A stretch of 19,079 bases of DNA from an uncultured Candidatus Melainabacteria bacterium (GCA_934692295.1 CAKUTL010000028.1:1-19079), one strand, 5' to 3'; shown: positions 7,538 to 14,889, counted from the stretch's first letter. The notes: generated from the letters alone by a model not told the origin. Numbers and translations are program-made.

Positions 7538-8347
7538 TTAAAAGAAAAATAATATCGCAAAAACCATGTCCCAAACAACAATTGCAATGAATGACCACAC
7601 AACGGCTTTTGTGGTTGCAATCCCAACTCCTTTAGCCCCTCCGGATGCGAAGTATCCGCAAGTGCAACTGATAAGAGAAATTGTTCCTCCGAACACTGCT
7701 GATTTGAGTAAACTTACCCATAAATCTTTCATATAAAGACCCAACCAAGCGGAATCAAAATATGCCCTATACGATAATCCTGCGAACATGTCAGATGTTA
7801 CAGCTCCAAGAAGTACTCCTACAACAGATGCCAATATTACAACAAATGGCATCATGATAATTCCAGATAAAACTCTTGGAACAAATAAGAAATTGACAGA
7901 GTCAACGCCTAAAACGTCAATTGCGTCTACCTGTTCAGTTACTCTCATTGTTGCAAGTTCTGATGCTAAAGAAGAACCAATCATTGAAGTAATTGCGAAA
8001 CCAGACATAATTGCTCCGACTTCTCTAACAATCAATATTGTCATTAATAGCCCGACAAATCCGCTTCCCCCTTGTTTAACCATTTCGTGGGCAACTTGAG
8101 ATGCTACGATAATTGAGGTCATTCCGACGATAGATAGAGTAATTGGCAATGAACTTACTCCAAATCTATCACATTGGGTTAGCAATTCTTTTTTTTCAAT
8201 GTCCCCTTTAAGTATGGCAATAAGTACGTGATACCCAATTTGTGCAATCTTGCCCAAAGTATCTAAAAAATCTGTAAAAGTAACCATAAAGTGTTTGAAC
8301 ACTCTATAAGTCGCAGACTGACGTAAGTATTTATGTAACATTGCCAT
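7538..8347 (-). CDS. mlaE: Mla-system lipid transport permease
   Basis: A 269-residue integral membrane permease, the partner of MlaF in retrograde or anterograde phospholipid transport. About five to six hydrophobic segments are visible. The MlaE family core is clear: EVGAIMSGFAITSMIGSSLASELATM followed by RVTEQVDAIDVLGVDS and a following PRVLSGIIMMP. Length is usual for the family (about 260). The same family includes plant chloroplast TGD1, and in cyanobacteria-related genomes its partner genes are often scattered. The start is ATG 8347. A second ATG at 8341 is two codons in. Neither has a convincing Shine-Dalgarno, but a perfect -10 box ends six bases before 8347, which supports that start. 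The stop of the upstream HPP-like gene is only 29 bases away, so mlaE may also be read through from there. Confidence 0.93.
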   Translation of the reverse strand: MAMLHKYLRQSATYRVFKHFMVTFTDFLDTLGKIAQIGYHVLIAILKGDIEKKELLTQCDRFGVSSLPITLSIVGMTSIIVASQVAHEMVKQGGSGFVGLLMTILIVREVGAIMSGFAITSMIGSSLASELATMRVTEQVDAIDVLGVDSVNFLFVPRVLSGIIMMPFVVILASVVGVLLGAVTSDMFAGLSYRAYFDSAWLGLYMKDLWVSLLKSAVFGGTISLISCTCGYFASGGAKGVGIATTKAVVWSFIAIVVWDMVFAILFFF

Positions 8348-8353
8348 ACCAGA

Positions 8354-8362
8354 ATTATAACA
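8354..8362 (-). promoter_or_regulatory. Extended -10 promoter immediately before mlaE
   Basis: Minus-strand TGTTATAAT (8362-8354) is an extended -10 (TG-n-TATAAT). Exactly six bases separate it from the mlaE ATG at 8347, so the predicted +1 is the A of the start codon. No good -35 is seen, which extended -10 promoters can tolerate. It lies in the 29-base gap after the upstream gene. Confidence 0.5.
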
Positions 8363-8376
8363 TGAAAACCAATAAA

Positions 8377-9303
8377 TTAATCTCTAAAAAGAAGTTTTGC
8401 CGTAAAAATCAAAACAGTAGCACCAATGCAAACTTCAAAAGGTAATACTGGCAAATATTGTGTCTTTAATATCATTGGGATTAGCAAAATTGCTCCCGCA
8501 GGAGGAAATAAAGTTTTAACTTTATCAAAGGTTACAAATAGCACACAGCATGCAAGAGTTGCACAAATGCTCAAAGGCAAATGCAAATATAAATTCAATC
8601 CTTCTCTCAGCATACAACCAGTAGCAGAAGCCAAAGTCATTAATCCAATAATATAGAAAGGTTTATTTCTCAATGGACTTTTAGGGTTTGAAAATTCTGC
8701 AAATGTAACGATTAACGGTGGAGCAAGGAAATAAATCTGATGACTTTTGAACGGAATAAGTGCTAATAATCCAAAGACTACAAGTAGTTTTGTCCATTTT
8801 ATAATTTGATATTTTAAATTAAATTCGCATGGAATATATTCATTTTTCGGTTTGAGGTGATTTTTTTCCATAAGCCATTGAGCGGTGATTATCATTAAGG
8901 CCATGATGGTTACTGAAATTGGATAAACCCAGCTCTTTGTTCCTAAATATACAGGAAGAATACAGGCAGAAATTATTGGGATTAGAGTTGTTTTCGTTAT
9001 GGTTAGTATAAATCCAGTGAACGCAAAACATAATGCGGTTTGAAAAATTAGCGGAATTTGAACGTATTTTGTAACAAGCATTCCAAAAAGAGAAGCAATT
9101 GAAACTAAGAAAAACATTTTTCTTTTGTTGCACATCCATGGTTGTTGTTCTGAAATCCAAGCTCCAATTGTTAATGCACAGATTTCTGGAAAGATTATTT
9201 CCCTTTCTCCGCTTAATTCCGCAATTAAAATCATTACAACCGCCATCAACCCAGCGAAAATATAACGTTCTATTCTAATTCTTTTCAAAATCTCAATATT
9301 CAT
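8377..9303 (-). CDS. HPP-family-like integral membrane protein
   Basis: A 308-residue polytopic membrane protein with roughly nine to ten hydrophobic segments and short loops. In the C-terminal half, PPLIVTFAEFSNPKSPLRNKPFYIIG followed by a helix and FPPAGAILLIPMIL resemble the two signature areas of the HPP family (the PxSPLAQPxN-like loop and the HPPAGA motif, here FPPAGA). Some HPP proteins have been linked to nitrite transport in cyanobacteria and chloroplasts, but function here is unknown. The first half looks like a related repeat of the same topology, without the signatures. No Shine-Dalgarno precedes the ATG. A TATAAT box ends 10 bases upstream, so the leader would be about four bases. 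The gene is divergent from deoC across a 70-base gap and lies 29 bases ahead of mlaE on the same strand. The HPP assignment rests on motif resemblance and is moderate. Confidence 0.75.
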   Translation of the reverse strand: MNIEILKRIRIERYIFAGLMAVVMILIAELSGEREIIFPEICALTIGAWISEQQPWMCNKRKMFFLVSIASLFGMLVTKYVQIPLIFQTALCFAFTGFILTITKTTLIPIISACILPVYLGTKSWVYPISVTIMALMIITAQWLMEKNHLKPKNEYIPCEFNLKYQIIKWTKLLVVFGLLALIPFKSHQIYFLAPPLIVTFAEFSNPKSPLRNKPFYIIGLMTLASATGCMLREGLNLYLHLPLSICATLACCVLFVTFDKVKTLFPPAGAILLIPMILKTQYLPVLPFEVCIGATVLIFTAKLLFRD

Positions 9304-9313
9304 ATCTAAAGAT

Positions 9314-9342
9314 ATTATACAATAGATAAACCCTGTGGTATA
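9314..9342 (-). promoter_or_regulatory. Promoter of the HPP-like gene, overlapping the deoC promoter
   Basis: Minus-strand TATAAT (9319-9314) with TATACC (9342-9337) 17 bases upstream. Its -35 position lies over the -10 of the plus-strand promoter and its -10 lies over that promoter's -35, so both could not be occupied at once. Confidence 0.45.
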
Positions 9343-9344
9343 AT
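9316..9344 (+). promoter_or_regulatory. Promoter of deoC with extended -10
   Basis: TATACA (9316-9321), 17 bases, then TG-G-TATAAT with the hexamer at 9339-9344. The predicted start near 9351 leaves a leader that contains AAAGGAG (9358-9364). Confidence 0.6.
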
Positions 9345-9373
9345 TAACTTAAGGATTAAAGGAGAAGAGGGAA

Positions 9374-10027
9374 ATGAAAGATTTGAACAAATTTATTGAA
9401 CACACTTTATTAAAACAAGATGCGAAAAAAGAAGATTTAGTAAAACTTTTTACAGAAGCTAAAGAACATAATTTCTTGGGTGTTTGTATAAATCCTTGTT
9501 ATGTGAAAATGGCAAAATATTTTCTGAAAGATACAGATGTTAAAGTTGTTACGGTTATTGGGTTTCCTCTAGGTGCTAATACAACTGAAACTAAGATTTT
9601 TGAAACAATTCAAGCAGTAAAAGATGGTGCAGATGAAATTGATATGGTTATCAATGATACAAAGGTTAAAGATAGAGAAACCGATTATATTGTAGAAGAA
9701 ATTAAGTTGATTAAATCAGCTTGCGGCGGACATAATTTGAAGGTTATTTTAGAAACAGATTTGCTTACAAAAGAAGAAATTAAATACGCTTGTGAATGTG
9801 CAGTGAAAGGCGGAGCGGATTTTGTCAAAACATCAACCGGATTTGTAAAAGGTGGAGTTGGTGCAAAAGTTGAAGATGTTGAATTGATGTATAACACTGT
9901 GAAAGATGCAGGCATGAAGGTTAAAGCATCTGGCGGAATTAGAGATAGAGAAACCGCAATCAAGATGATAGAGGCTGGTGCTTCTCGTTTGGGAACAAGC
10001 TCTGGGGTGAAAATTGTTGGAGCATAA
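9374..10027 (+). CDS. deoC: Deoxyribose-phosphate aldolase
   Basis: A 217-residue TIM-barrel class I aldolase that splits 2-deoxyribose 5-phosphate into glyceraldehyde 3-phosphate and acetaldehyde during deoxynucleoside breakdown. Schiff-base Lys152 lies in DFVKTSTGF, the second catalytic lysine Lys184 lies in KASGGIRD, and Asp90 in EIDMVIN matches the proton-relay aspartate. The N-terminal IEHTLLKQDA and the C-terminal GASRLGTSSG phosphate-binding segment are also typical. Length equals the short bacterial DeoC form. The start is supported by a purine-rich Shine-Dalgarno (AAAGGAGAAGAGGG) ending three bases from the ATG. It has its own promoter, which overlaps that of the divergent HPP-like gene. 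No other deo gene (deoA, deoB, deoD) is in the window, and flhB follows after 82 bases with a promoter of its own. Confidence 0.96.
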   Translation: MKDLNKFIEHTLLKQDAKKEDLVKLFTEAKEHNFLGVCINPCYVKMAKYFLKDTDVKVVTVIGFPLGANTTETKIFETIQAVKDGADEIDMVINDTKVKDRETDYIVEEIKLIKSACGGHNLKVILETDLLTKEEIKYACECAVKGGADFVKTSTGFVKGGVGAKVEDVELMYNTVKDAGMKVKASGGIRDRETAIKMIEAGASRLGTSSGVKIVGA

Positions 10028-10074
10028 GCTATTTTTTAGCCTTGCTTCGAGAAAATAAATCCTTAAATATTCCA

Positions 10075-10083
10075 TGCTATAAT
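10075..10083 (+). promoter_or_regulatory. Extended -10 promoter before flhB
   Basis: TGCTATAAT (TG-n-TATAAT) with the hexamer at 10078-10083 and no good -35. The predicted start near 10090 gives a short leader with AGAAAGGA before the ATG at 10110. This box looks like a housekeeping-sigma site, not a sigma-28 one. Confidence 0.5.
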
Positions 10084-10109
10084 ATAATCAATCAGAAAGG
10101 AAATGCTGC

Positions 10110-11192
10110 ATGGGTGATGAGGATAAGCAATTTGATGCCACCCCCAGAAAGCTGGAACAGGCTAGAAAAGAAGGTCAGGTTGTAAAGTCAAAAGATTTTT
10201 CAACCGCTGTTTCTCTGCTCATTTTGTTTTCTGTAATATTTGGTCTTGCACCTTTTATTTGGGATCAAATTGTTCAAGTTTTTACGCTTTTGTATGAACA
10301 AATCCCGAACGCCCACACTGAACAAATAGGTTATACCTATATTTTGATTGTAGCGGTGAAGGGTGCAGCTTTGATTATTGGACCAATTTTGGCAATTGCT
10401 TGGTTAGTTGCCGTTCTTGCGGATTTTGTTCAAGTTGGGCCATTAGTTGCAATTGCTCCTTTAATGCCAAAGTTGGATAAATTAAATCCTACAAAATATT
10501 TTAAAAACATTATGTCCATAAAAACTCTTTTTGAATTGTTTAAAAATATTGTGAAGGTTGTAATTCTTGGTTATATTGGTTGGATGGTTTATAAGGATCA
10601 CATCGAATCAATTTTAATGCTTGCATCAGTAGATAATAACTTTGCGGTAATGATTGAATTTGGAAAATTAATTACTGAATTTATTTTCAAAGCGTGTATT
10701 GCCTTTTTGATTATTGCTGCAGCCGATTATGGGGTTACCAAGTGGAAGTTTTTGAAAGACCAAAAGATGTCTTTTAAAGAAATAAAGGATGAATACAAAA
10801 ACTCAGAAGGAGATCCAAATGTAAAGGCTCAACTTCGTCAACGTCGTATGCAAATGCTTCAGCAAGGTGCAATGGATGCTGTTCCAACAGCGGATTTTGT
10901 TGTAACTAACCCAACTCACGTTGCTTGTGCGTTGAAATACGTCGCAGAAGAGATGGATTCACCAATGCTGATTGCAAAAGGGACAGAACTTATTGCAAAG
11001 AAAATTATTGGAATTGCGAAGGAACATAATGTTCCCGTAATTGAAAACCCTCCTGTAGCAAGGGCTTTGTTTAAGATGGTTGATATTAATCAACCTATTC
11101 CACCTGAACTTTATAAAGCGGTTGCAGAAATTCTGATGTTTGTTTATAAAATGAAAAATAAAAATACATCAAATAAACGACCGCAAAAATAA
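10110..11192 (+). CDS. flhB: Flagellar / type III export switch protein FlhB
   Basis: A 360-residue inner-membrane export-apparatus protein of the FlhB/SctU family, which switches substrate class when rod-hook or needle assembly is complete. The N-terminal DATPRKLEQARKEGQVVKSKD is the family signature, and four hydrophobic segments follow (about residues 30-50, 76-104, 140-158 and 185-205). The cytoplasmic domain holds the autocleavage motif Asn267-Pro-Thr-His, with cleavage expected between Asn267 and Pro268. Downstream, NVPVIENPPVARALF is the conserved FlhB_C segment. Length matches typical FlhB. Flagellar versus injectisome use cannot be settled from this protein alone. The neighbouring sigma-28-like gene and the sigma-28-type promoter at 18972 favour the flagellar reading. 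AAAGG lies about nine bases before the ATG. The sigma-factor gene starts 30 bases after the stop, suggesting co-transcription. No other flagellar structural gene is contiguous with it here. Confidence 0.93.
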   Translation: MGDEDKQFDATPRKLEQARKEGQVVKSKDFSTAVSLLILFSVIFGLAPFIWDQIVQVFTLLYEQIPNAHTEQIGYTYILIVAVKGAALIIGPILAIAWLVAVLADFVQVGPLVAIAPLMPKLDKLNPTKYFKNIMSIKTLFELFKNIVKVVILGYIGWMVYKDHIESILMLASVDNNFAVMIEFGKLITEFIFKACIAFLIIAAADYGVTKWKFLKDQKMSFKEIKDEYKNSEGDPNVKAQLRQRRMQMLQQGAMDAVPTADFVVTNPTHVACALKYVAEEMDSPMLIAKGTELIAKKIIGIAKEHNVPVIENPPVARALFKMVDINQPIPPELYKAVAEILMFVYKMKNKNTSNKRPQK

Positions 11193-11222
11193 TTTATTGT
11201 AGTACTATTGATTTGTAAAATT

Positions 11223-11888
11223 ATGGCTAATAACGAAGATAAGAAAAATTTACAACATTATATAGACATTGTGCAAAAAGTTGCTCGTGTTGAACACCGT
11301 CGTATTCCTTCCCATATGGTTGAATACGAAGAATTGCTATCTATTGGTATTATTGCAATTCAGGTAATGATTAAAAATAAAACACCTGAGCAACTTCAAA
11401 AGTATAATGCTGCATATATTGCAACAGCTGTAAGATGGGCTATCCGTAATGAGTTGAGAATTAGATACAAATGGTATTCGTTGAAGCATAAAGCTGAAGA
11501 TGAATATGATGAGGATGAAGCAGTTGAAGGTATGGATATGAAGCAGGCAAAAGTTCGTGAAGCAATTTACGAAACTGTCTTGTCTATCGACGGGCTTGCT
11601 GCTGCTGCCAGTGATAATGATTCTCCGTTTGATTTTGTAAAAGATACTCATGCAATGCCGGATGAAAATGCTGAGATTTCTGAAATGGGTAAAATGATTA
11701 GAACTGCAATTTCTAAACTCCCACCAAAAGAAAGAACAGTTGTTGAATATAGATTTTATCGTAATATGCAAGTTAAAGATATTGCACAACAAATTGGGTT
11801 ATCTCCATCAAGAGTTACCCGTATTGTTCAATCATCGTTGAACTCTGTTCGTGAATACTTGAATGCTCACGAACAATATGGTTATTAA
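11223..11888 (+). CDS. Sigma-70 family RNA polymerase sigma factor, FliA (sigma-28)-like
   Basis: A 221-residue alternative sigma factor. Region 2 spans about residues 8-85 (VEYEELLSIGIIAI, then YIATAVRWAIRNELRIRYKWYS, which should recognise and melt the -10). A poorly conserved acidic region 3 occupies about 90-155. Region 4 spans about 158-213, with the helix-turn-helix MQVKDIAQQIGLSPSRVTRIVQSSLNSV that contacts the -35. The overall plan and the SPSRVTRI helix resemble FliA/WhiG-type factors. The position 30 bases after flhB and the perfect sigma-28 promoter near the window end support a flagellar role, but sigma-B-like or other group 3 factors cannot be excluded. ATG 11223 is chosen because the protein then starts at the expected distance from region 2. 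An in-frame TTG at 11208 would add five residues. No Shine-Dalgarno is visible for either, so translation may depend on coupling or another mechanism. Confidence 0.85.
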   Translation: MANNEDKKNLQHYIDIVQKVARVEHRRIPSHMVEYEELLSIGIIAIQVMIKNKTPEQLQKYNAAYIATAVRWAIRNELRIRYKWYSLKHKAEDEYDEDEAVEGMDMKQAKVREAIYETVLSIDGLAAAASDNDSPFDFVKDTHAMPDENAEISEMGKMIRTAISKLPPKERTVVEYRFYRNMQVKDIAQQIGLSPSRVTRIVQSSLNSVREYLNAHEQYGY

Positions 11889-11902
11889 AAAACATTACTG
11901 AC

Positions 11903-11930
11903 TTGCCAAATATAATGCTCAGTTTACAAT
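11903..11930 (+). promoter_or_regulatory. Promoter of the histidine kinase gene; predicts a leaderless mRNA
   Basis: TTGCCA (11903-11908), 16 bases, then TACAAT (11925-11930), followed by six bases to the ATG at 11937. Predicted +1 is the first base of the start codon. An alternative perfect TATAAT at 11911-11916 would give a leader of about 14 bases but lacks a good -35. Confidence 0.45.
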
Positions 11931-11936
11931 AATAAT

Positions 11937-13661
11937 ATGGGGAATAGTATATTACTTATTTCAGAAGATGAGAATATTATAGCGAGGTATAGAGGGCTTT
12001 TTAAGAATAAACCTTATACCTTCAATTCTTGTTGTACAGAAACTTCAATTTTTGATTTGATAGAGGTTGAACCTCAGGATATAATTATAGTTGATGAAAA
12101 TGTTGAAATTTTTAACTTATCCCTAATTCTAAAAAAAATCAAAACAAAGTTGGAAAACTCTCAAATATTACTATTATCTGATGGAACTAGTGTTAAAGAG
12201 GATATAGCAAAACATGTTAGCGGTTATATTCTAAACAGTTTTTCTGATGATTTTATTTTTTCAACTGTGAATACACATCTAAAAACTAAAGAAAATTTGG
12301 ATAATTTGTCCGGTAAGAATAAGGATTTGGCGGACAGTTTATATAGATTGAATGTTTTGTATAATACCAGTTCTCAATTTGCAGGAACATTAGATACAAA
12401 AGAACTTTTGGGATATATGATAGAAGGTTTAGACAAATCTTTGAGTTTTGATTTAACTTGTACTTTGACTTTTGGATTTGAACAAGAACCTGTTTTAATC
12501 ATAAATTCTCTTTACGACATTTCAGAAGAAATTCTAAGTGCGTTGAAATTACGTGCTGTTTTGAATTATAAATCAATGTTTAACAACGGCAAAATTCCAT
12601 TCGAGATTGACGATAAGAATTTAAAAATTATCAAAAATATCAAAAACCCTAATAACAAATTCACATTCACAATTTTTCAATATGACAATATGTTTGCACC
12701 TATTGATATTGGAGAAAATTTCTTTGGATGTATTGAAATTTTCAAGGAACATCCTTTCTCAACAGATGATGCCGCATATTTCAGAACTATTATTCAACAA
12801 GTTTCACTACCATTAAAAAGTGCAAAACTCTACAAAGAAATCATTGAAAAAAATGAAGAATTAGAAAAATTAGAAAGAGTAAAATCTGAATTTATCTCCA
12901 TTGTTTCCCACGAATTAAGAACTCCTTTAACTCCTATCAAAAATGCTCTATATATTTTATCAAGCGGAAGATGTGGAGAATTTGGAGAAAGTGCAAAGAA
13001 ATTTATTGATATGGCTAAACGTAACGTTGAGAACTTAACAAGCATTATCAATGATATTCTAGATATTAATAAAATTGAAGCGGGTAAAATGGATTTCAAC
13101 TATCGGATAATGAATATTCATTCAGTAATTGAAAATGTAAAAACCAATTTCGACTGTGTTGCAAAAGAACACGAAATTATTTTCTCTGCTGAGGAACAAA
13201 GCGGACTTCCTGATATATACGCAGATTCTCAACGTTTGGGGCAAGTCTTAACAAATCTTGTTTCTAATGCTATCAAATTTACTCCTAAAGGTAAAAATAT
13301 CACTATAAAATCTGAACTCAAAAATGCAAATGATATTATTACGAACAAATATTTTGAAAATGAAATTAAACAACTTCATGGGGATTACATTGTAGTTAGT
13401 GTAATTGACCAAGGTATAGGTATAAAAGAAGAAAACTTGCTTAAAGCATTTGATAAATTTACACAAATTGAAAATTCACTGTCCCGAAAAGTTGGTGGCA
13501 CAGGACTGGGTTTACCTATTGCAAGACAATTGATAAAAGCACACAAAGGTACAATTTGGTGTGATAGTGAAGAGGAAAAAGGCTCAAGTTTCCATTTTGC
13601 ATTACCTGTAAATACCGAAAATTCAGAAGGTGTTACAATTCAAAAAGAGCTTTTAAATTAA
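11937..13661 (+). CDS. Sensor histidine kinase with N-terminal receiver-like and GAF-like domains
   Basis: A 574-residue soluble kinase with no transmembrane helix. Residues 1 to about 120 resemble a receiver domain: an acidic SEDEN after the first strand, candidate phospho-acceptor Asp53 in IIIVDENVE, and LLLSDGTS in the position of the conserved Ser/Thr. The usual lysine of the KPF motif is Asn in YILNSFS, so the domain may be unable to respond normally to phosphorylation. About 140-300 is a probable GAF-type sensory domain. A coiled linker leads to HisKA with SHELRTP and phospho-acceptor His325. The ATPase domain shows the N box NLVSNAIKFTP, G1 DQGIGI, the F-box region FDKFTQIE and G2 GGTGLGL. 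No response regulator is adjacent, so the partner is unknown. There is no Shine-Dalgarno, and a promoter abuts the start codon. dxr follows after 17 bases and is probably co-transcribed. The signal sensed is unknown. Confidence 0.9.
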   Translation: MGNSILLISEDENIIARYRGLFKNKPYTFNSCCTETSIFDLIEVEPQDIIIVDENVEIFNLSLILKKIKTKLENSQILLLSDGTSVKEDIAKHVSGYILNSFSDDFIFSTVNTHLKTKENLDNLSGKNKDLADSLYRLNVLYNTSSQFAGTLDTKELLGYMIEGLDKSLSFDLTCTLTFGFEQEPVLIINSLYDISEEILSALKLRAVLNYKSMFNNGKIPFEIDDKNLKIIKNIKNPNNKFTFTIFQYDNMFAPIDIGENFFGCIEIFKEHPFSTDDAAYFRTIIQQVSLPLKSAKLYKEIIEKNEELEKLERVKSEFISIVSHELRTPLTPIKNALYILSSGRCGEFGESAKKFIDMAKRNVENLTSIINDILDINKIEAGKMDFNYRIMNIHSVIENVKTNFDCVAKEHEIIFSAEEQSGLPDIYADSQRLGQVLTNLVSNAIKFTPKGKNITIKSELKNANDIITNKYFENEIKQLHGDYIVVSVIDQGIGIKEENLLKAFDKFTQIENSLSRKVGGTGLGLPIARQLIKAHKGTIWCDSEEEKGSSFHFALPVNTENSEGVTIQKELLN

Positions 13662-13678
13662 TCACGAAGGAAATAATA

Positions 13679-14821
13679 ATGAATAGTAATAAAAGAAAAA
13701 TTAGTATAATTGGTTCTACAGGTTCTATAGGTAGGCAAGCTCTTGAAGTTATAGAAAAACTTCAGGATAAGTTTGAAATTATTGCCTTGACCGGTGGTTC
13801 AAATGTTGAACTTTTAAAAGAACAGGCTTTGAAATTTAAACCGAAATATGTTTGTGTTGGAAATGCAAATGGAGAAAAATTAGAAATCGACGGAATAAAA
13901 ACTCTTTATGGTGCTGAAGGCTTAGAAGAAATTTGTTCTAACAAAGAAAATGATATTATTTTAGTTTCCGTATCTGGGAAAGTTGGTTTAAGACCTACAC
14001 TTACTGCTATCGATAACGGAATTGATATTGCTTTAGCAAATAAAGAAACTCTTGTAATGGCTGGTGATATAGTTATGCCTAGGGCAAAAGAAAAAGGTGT
14101 AAATATTATCCCTGTCGATAGCGAACATTGTGCAATTCACCAGTGCATCAAAGATATTTCCCAAGTTGATAAACTTATTATCACTGCGAGTGGCGGACCA
14201 TTCTTGCACAAAACAATTGACGATATGAAAAATGCAACAGTTGCTCAAGCTCTAAACCATCCAAGATGGAGTATGGGTAAAAAAATTACAGTTGATTCTG
14301 CAACATTGATGAACAAAGGTTTAGAAATTATTGAGGCTCATCATTTATTCAATATGCCATATGAAAAAATTGATGTAGTAGTTCACCCTCAAAGCATTGT
14401 GCATTCTGCAATTGAATATGTTGATGGTAGCGTGATTGCTCAATTAGGACTCCCAAGTATGCATATTCCTATTCAATATGCAATAACATATCCTGAAAGA
14501 TTTGAGGGAATTAAATCAAAAAGTTTCAGCTTCGCAGATATTGCAAGATTAGACTTTGAAAAACCTGATTTTGAAAAATTCCCAAGTGTAAAAATGGCAT
14601 ACGAAGCAGGCAAAATTGGCGGAAGTGCAACTGTTTGTATGAATGCAGCAAATGAAGAAGCTGTATTTGCATTTTTAGAAGATAAAATTAAACTTTACGA
14701 AATCTATCAAATTACATCAAAAATGATGGAGCAACACAAACTTGTTAAGGCTCCTTCAATTGATGAAATTTTTGCAATTGATAAAGAAGTAAGAATCAAG
14801 ACCAGAGAAATAATTGGATAA
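13679..14821 (+). CDS. dxr: 1-deoxy-D-xylulose 5-phosphate reductoisomerase
   Basis: A 380-residue cytoplasmic enzyme of the MEP isoprenoid pathway that turns DXP into 2-C-methyl-D-erythritol 4-phosphate with NADPH. The NADPH-binding loop GSTGSIG is at 12-18 and LANKETLVMAG is intact. The metal-binding acidic motif VDSEHCAIHQ contains Asp147 and Glu149, with the third acidic residue in MNKGLEIIEAHHLF. HPQSIVHSAIEYVDGSVIAQLG is the family hallmark and NAANEEAV marks the C-terminal domain. Length is normal. GAAGGA lies about eight bases before the ATG. It follows the histidine kinase gene by 17 bases, suggesting one transcript although the two have no obvious functional tie. The usual neighbour in many bacteria, the membrane protease rseP, is not present here. 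Downstream is a dispersed repeat and then a gene on the opposite strand. Confidence 0.97.
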   Translation: MNSNKRKISIIGSTGSIGRQALEVIEKLQDKFEIIALTGGSNVELLKEQALKFKPKYVCVGNANGEKLEIDGIKTLYGAEGLEEICSNKENDIILVSVSGKVGLRPTLTAIDNGIDIALANKETLVMAGDIVMPRAKEKGVNIIPVDSEHCAIHQCIKDISQVDKLIITASGGPFLHKTIDDMKNATVAQALNHPRWSMGKKITVDSATLMNKGLEIIEAHHLFNMPYEKIDVVVHPQSIVHSAIEYVDGSVIAQLGLPSMHIPIQYAITYPERFEGIKSKSFSFADIARLDFEKPDFEKFPSVKMAYEAGKIGGSATVCMNAANEEAVFAFLEDKIKLYEIYQITSKMMEQHKLVKAPSIDEIFAIDKEVRIKTREIIG

Positions 14822-14856
14822 TAAATAAAGTCTCAAGTGGTTAAACTTTCGTCTGG

Positions 14857-14889
14857 TGAGAGATACTTCGCTTCGCTCAGTATGACGAA
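14857..14889 (-). repeat. Dispersed repeat, copy 3 (inverted relative to copy 1)
   Basis: Read on the minus strand, the core CGTCATACTGAGCG at its left end and CGAAGTATCTCT at its right matches 1558-1586 with one mismatch over about 28 bases, at a distance of 13 kb. It lies between the convergent ends of dxr and the HEAT-like gene, a typical position for such elements. Confidence 0.75.

Noticed and set aside
7512..7598. 29-codon N-terminal extension of mlaF
   Set aside because: It lies largely inside mlaE in another frame, is Cys-rich and unlike the family. The ATG at 7511 has a Shine-Dalgarno and gives the expected MlaF start.
7788..8099. 103-codon plus-strand frame opposite mlaE
   Set aside because: mlaE is certain from its motifs. 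The opposite frame is low-complexity Thr/Ile/Pro sequence typical of antisense shadows.
11337..11792. Long open frame on the minus strand inside the sigma-factor gene
   Set aside because: Shadow frame of a gene with clear sigma region 2 and 4 motifs. Its translation is Cys/Phe/Ile-rich without recognisable motifs.
11886..11912. Possible sigma-28 promoter before the histidine kinase (TAAAAAAC-N11-GCCAAATA)
   Set aside because: Spacing is right but only about half of the box positions match, in contrast to the perfect site at 18972. A housekeeping-type promoter explains the gene better.
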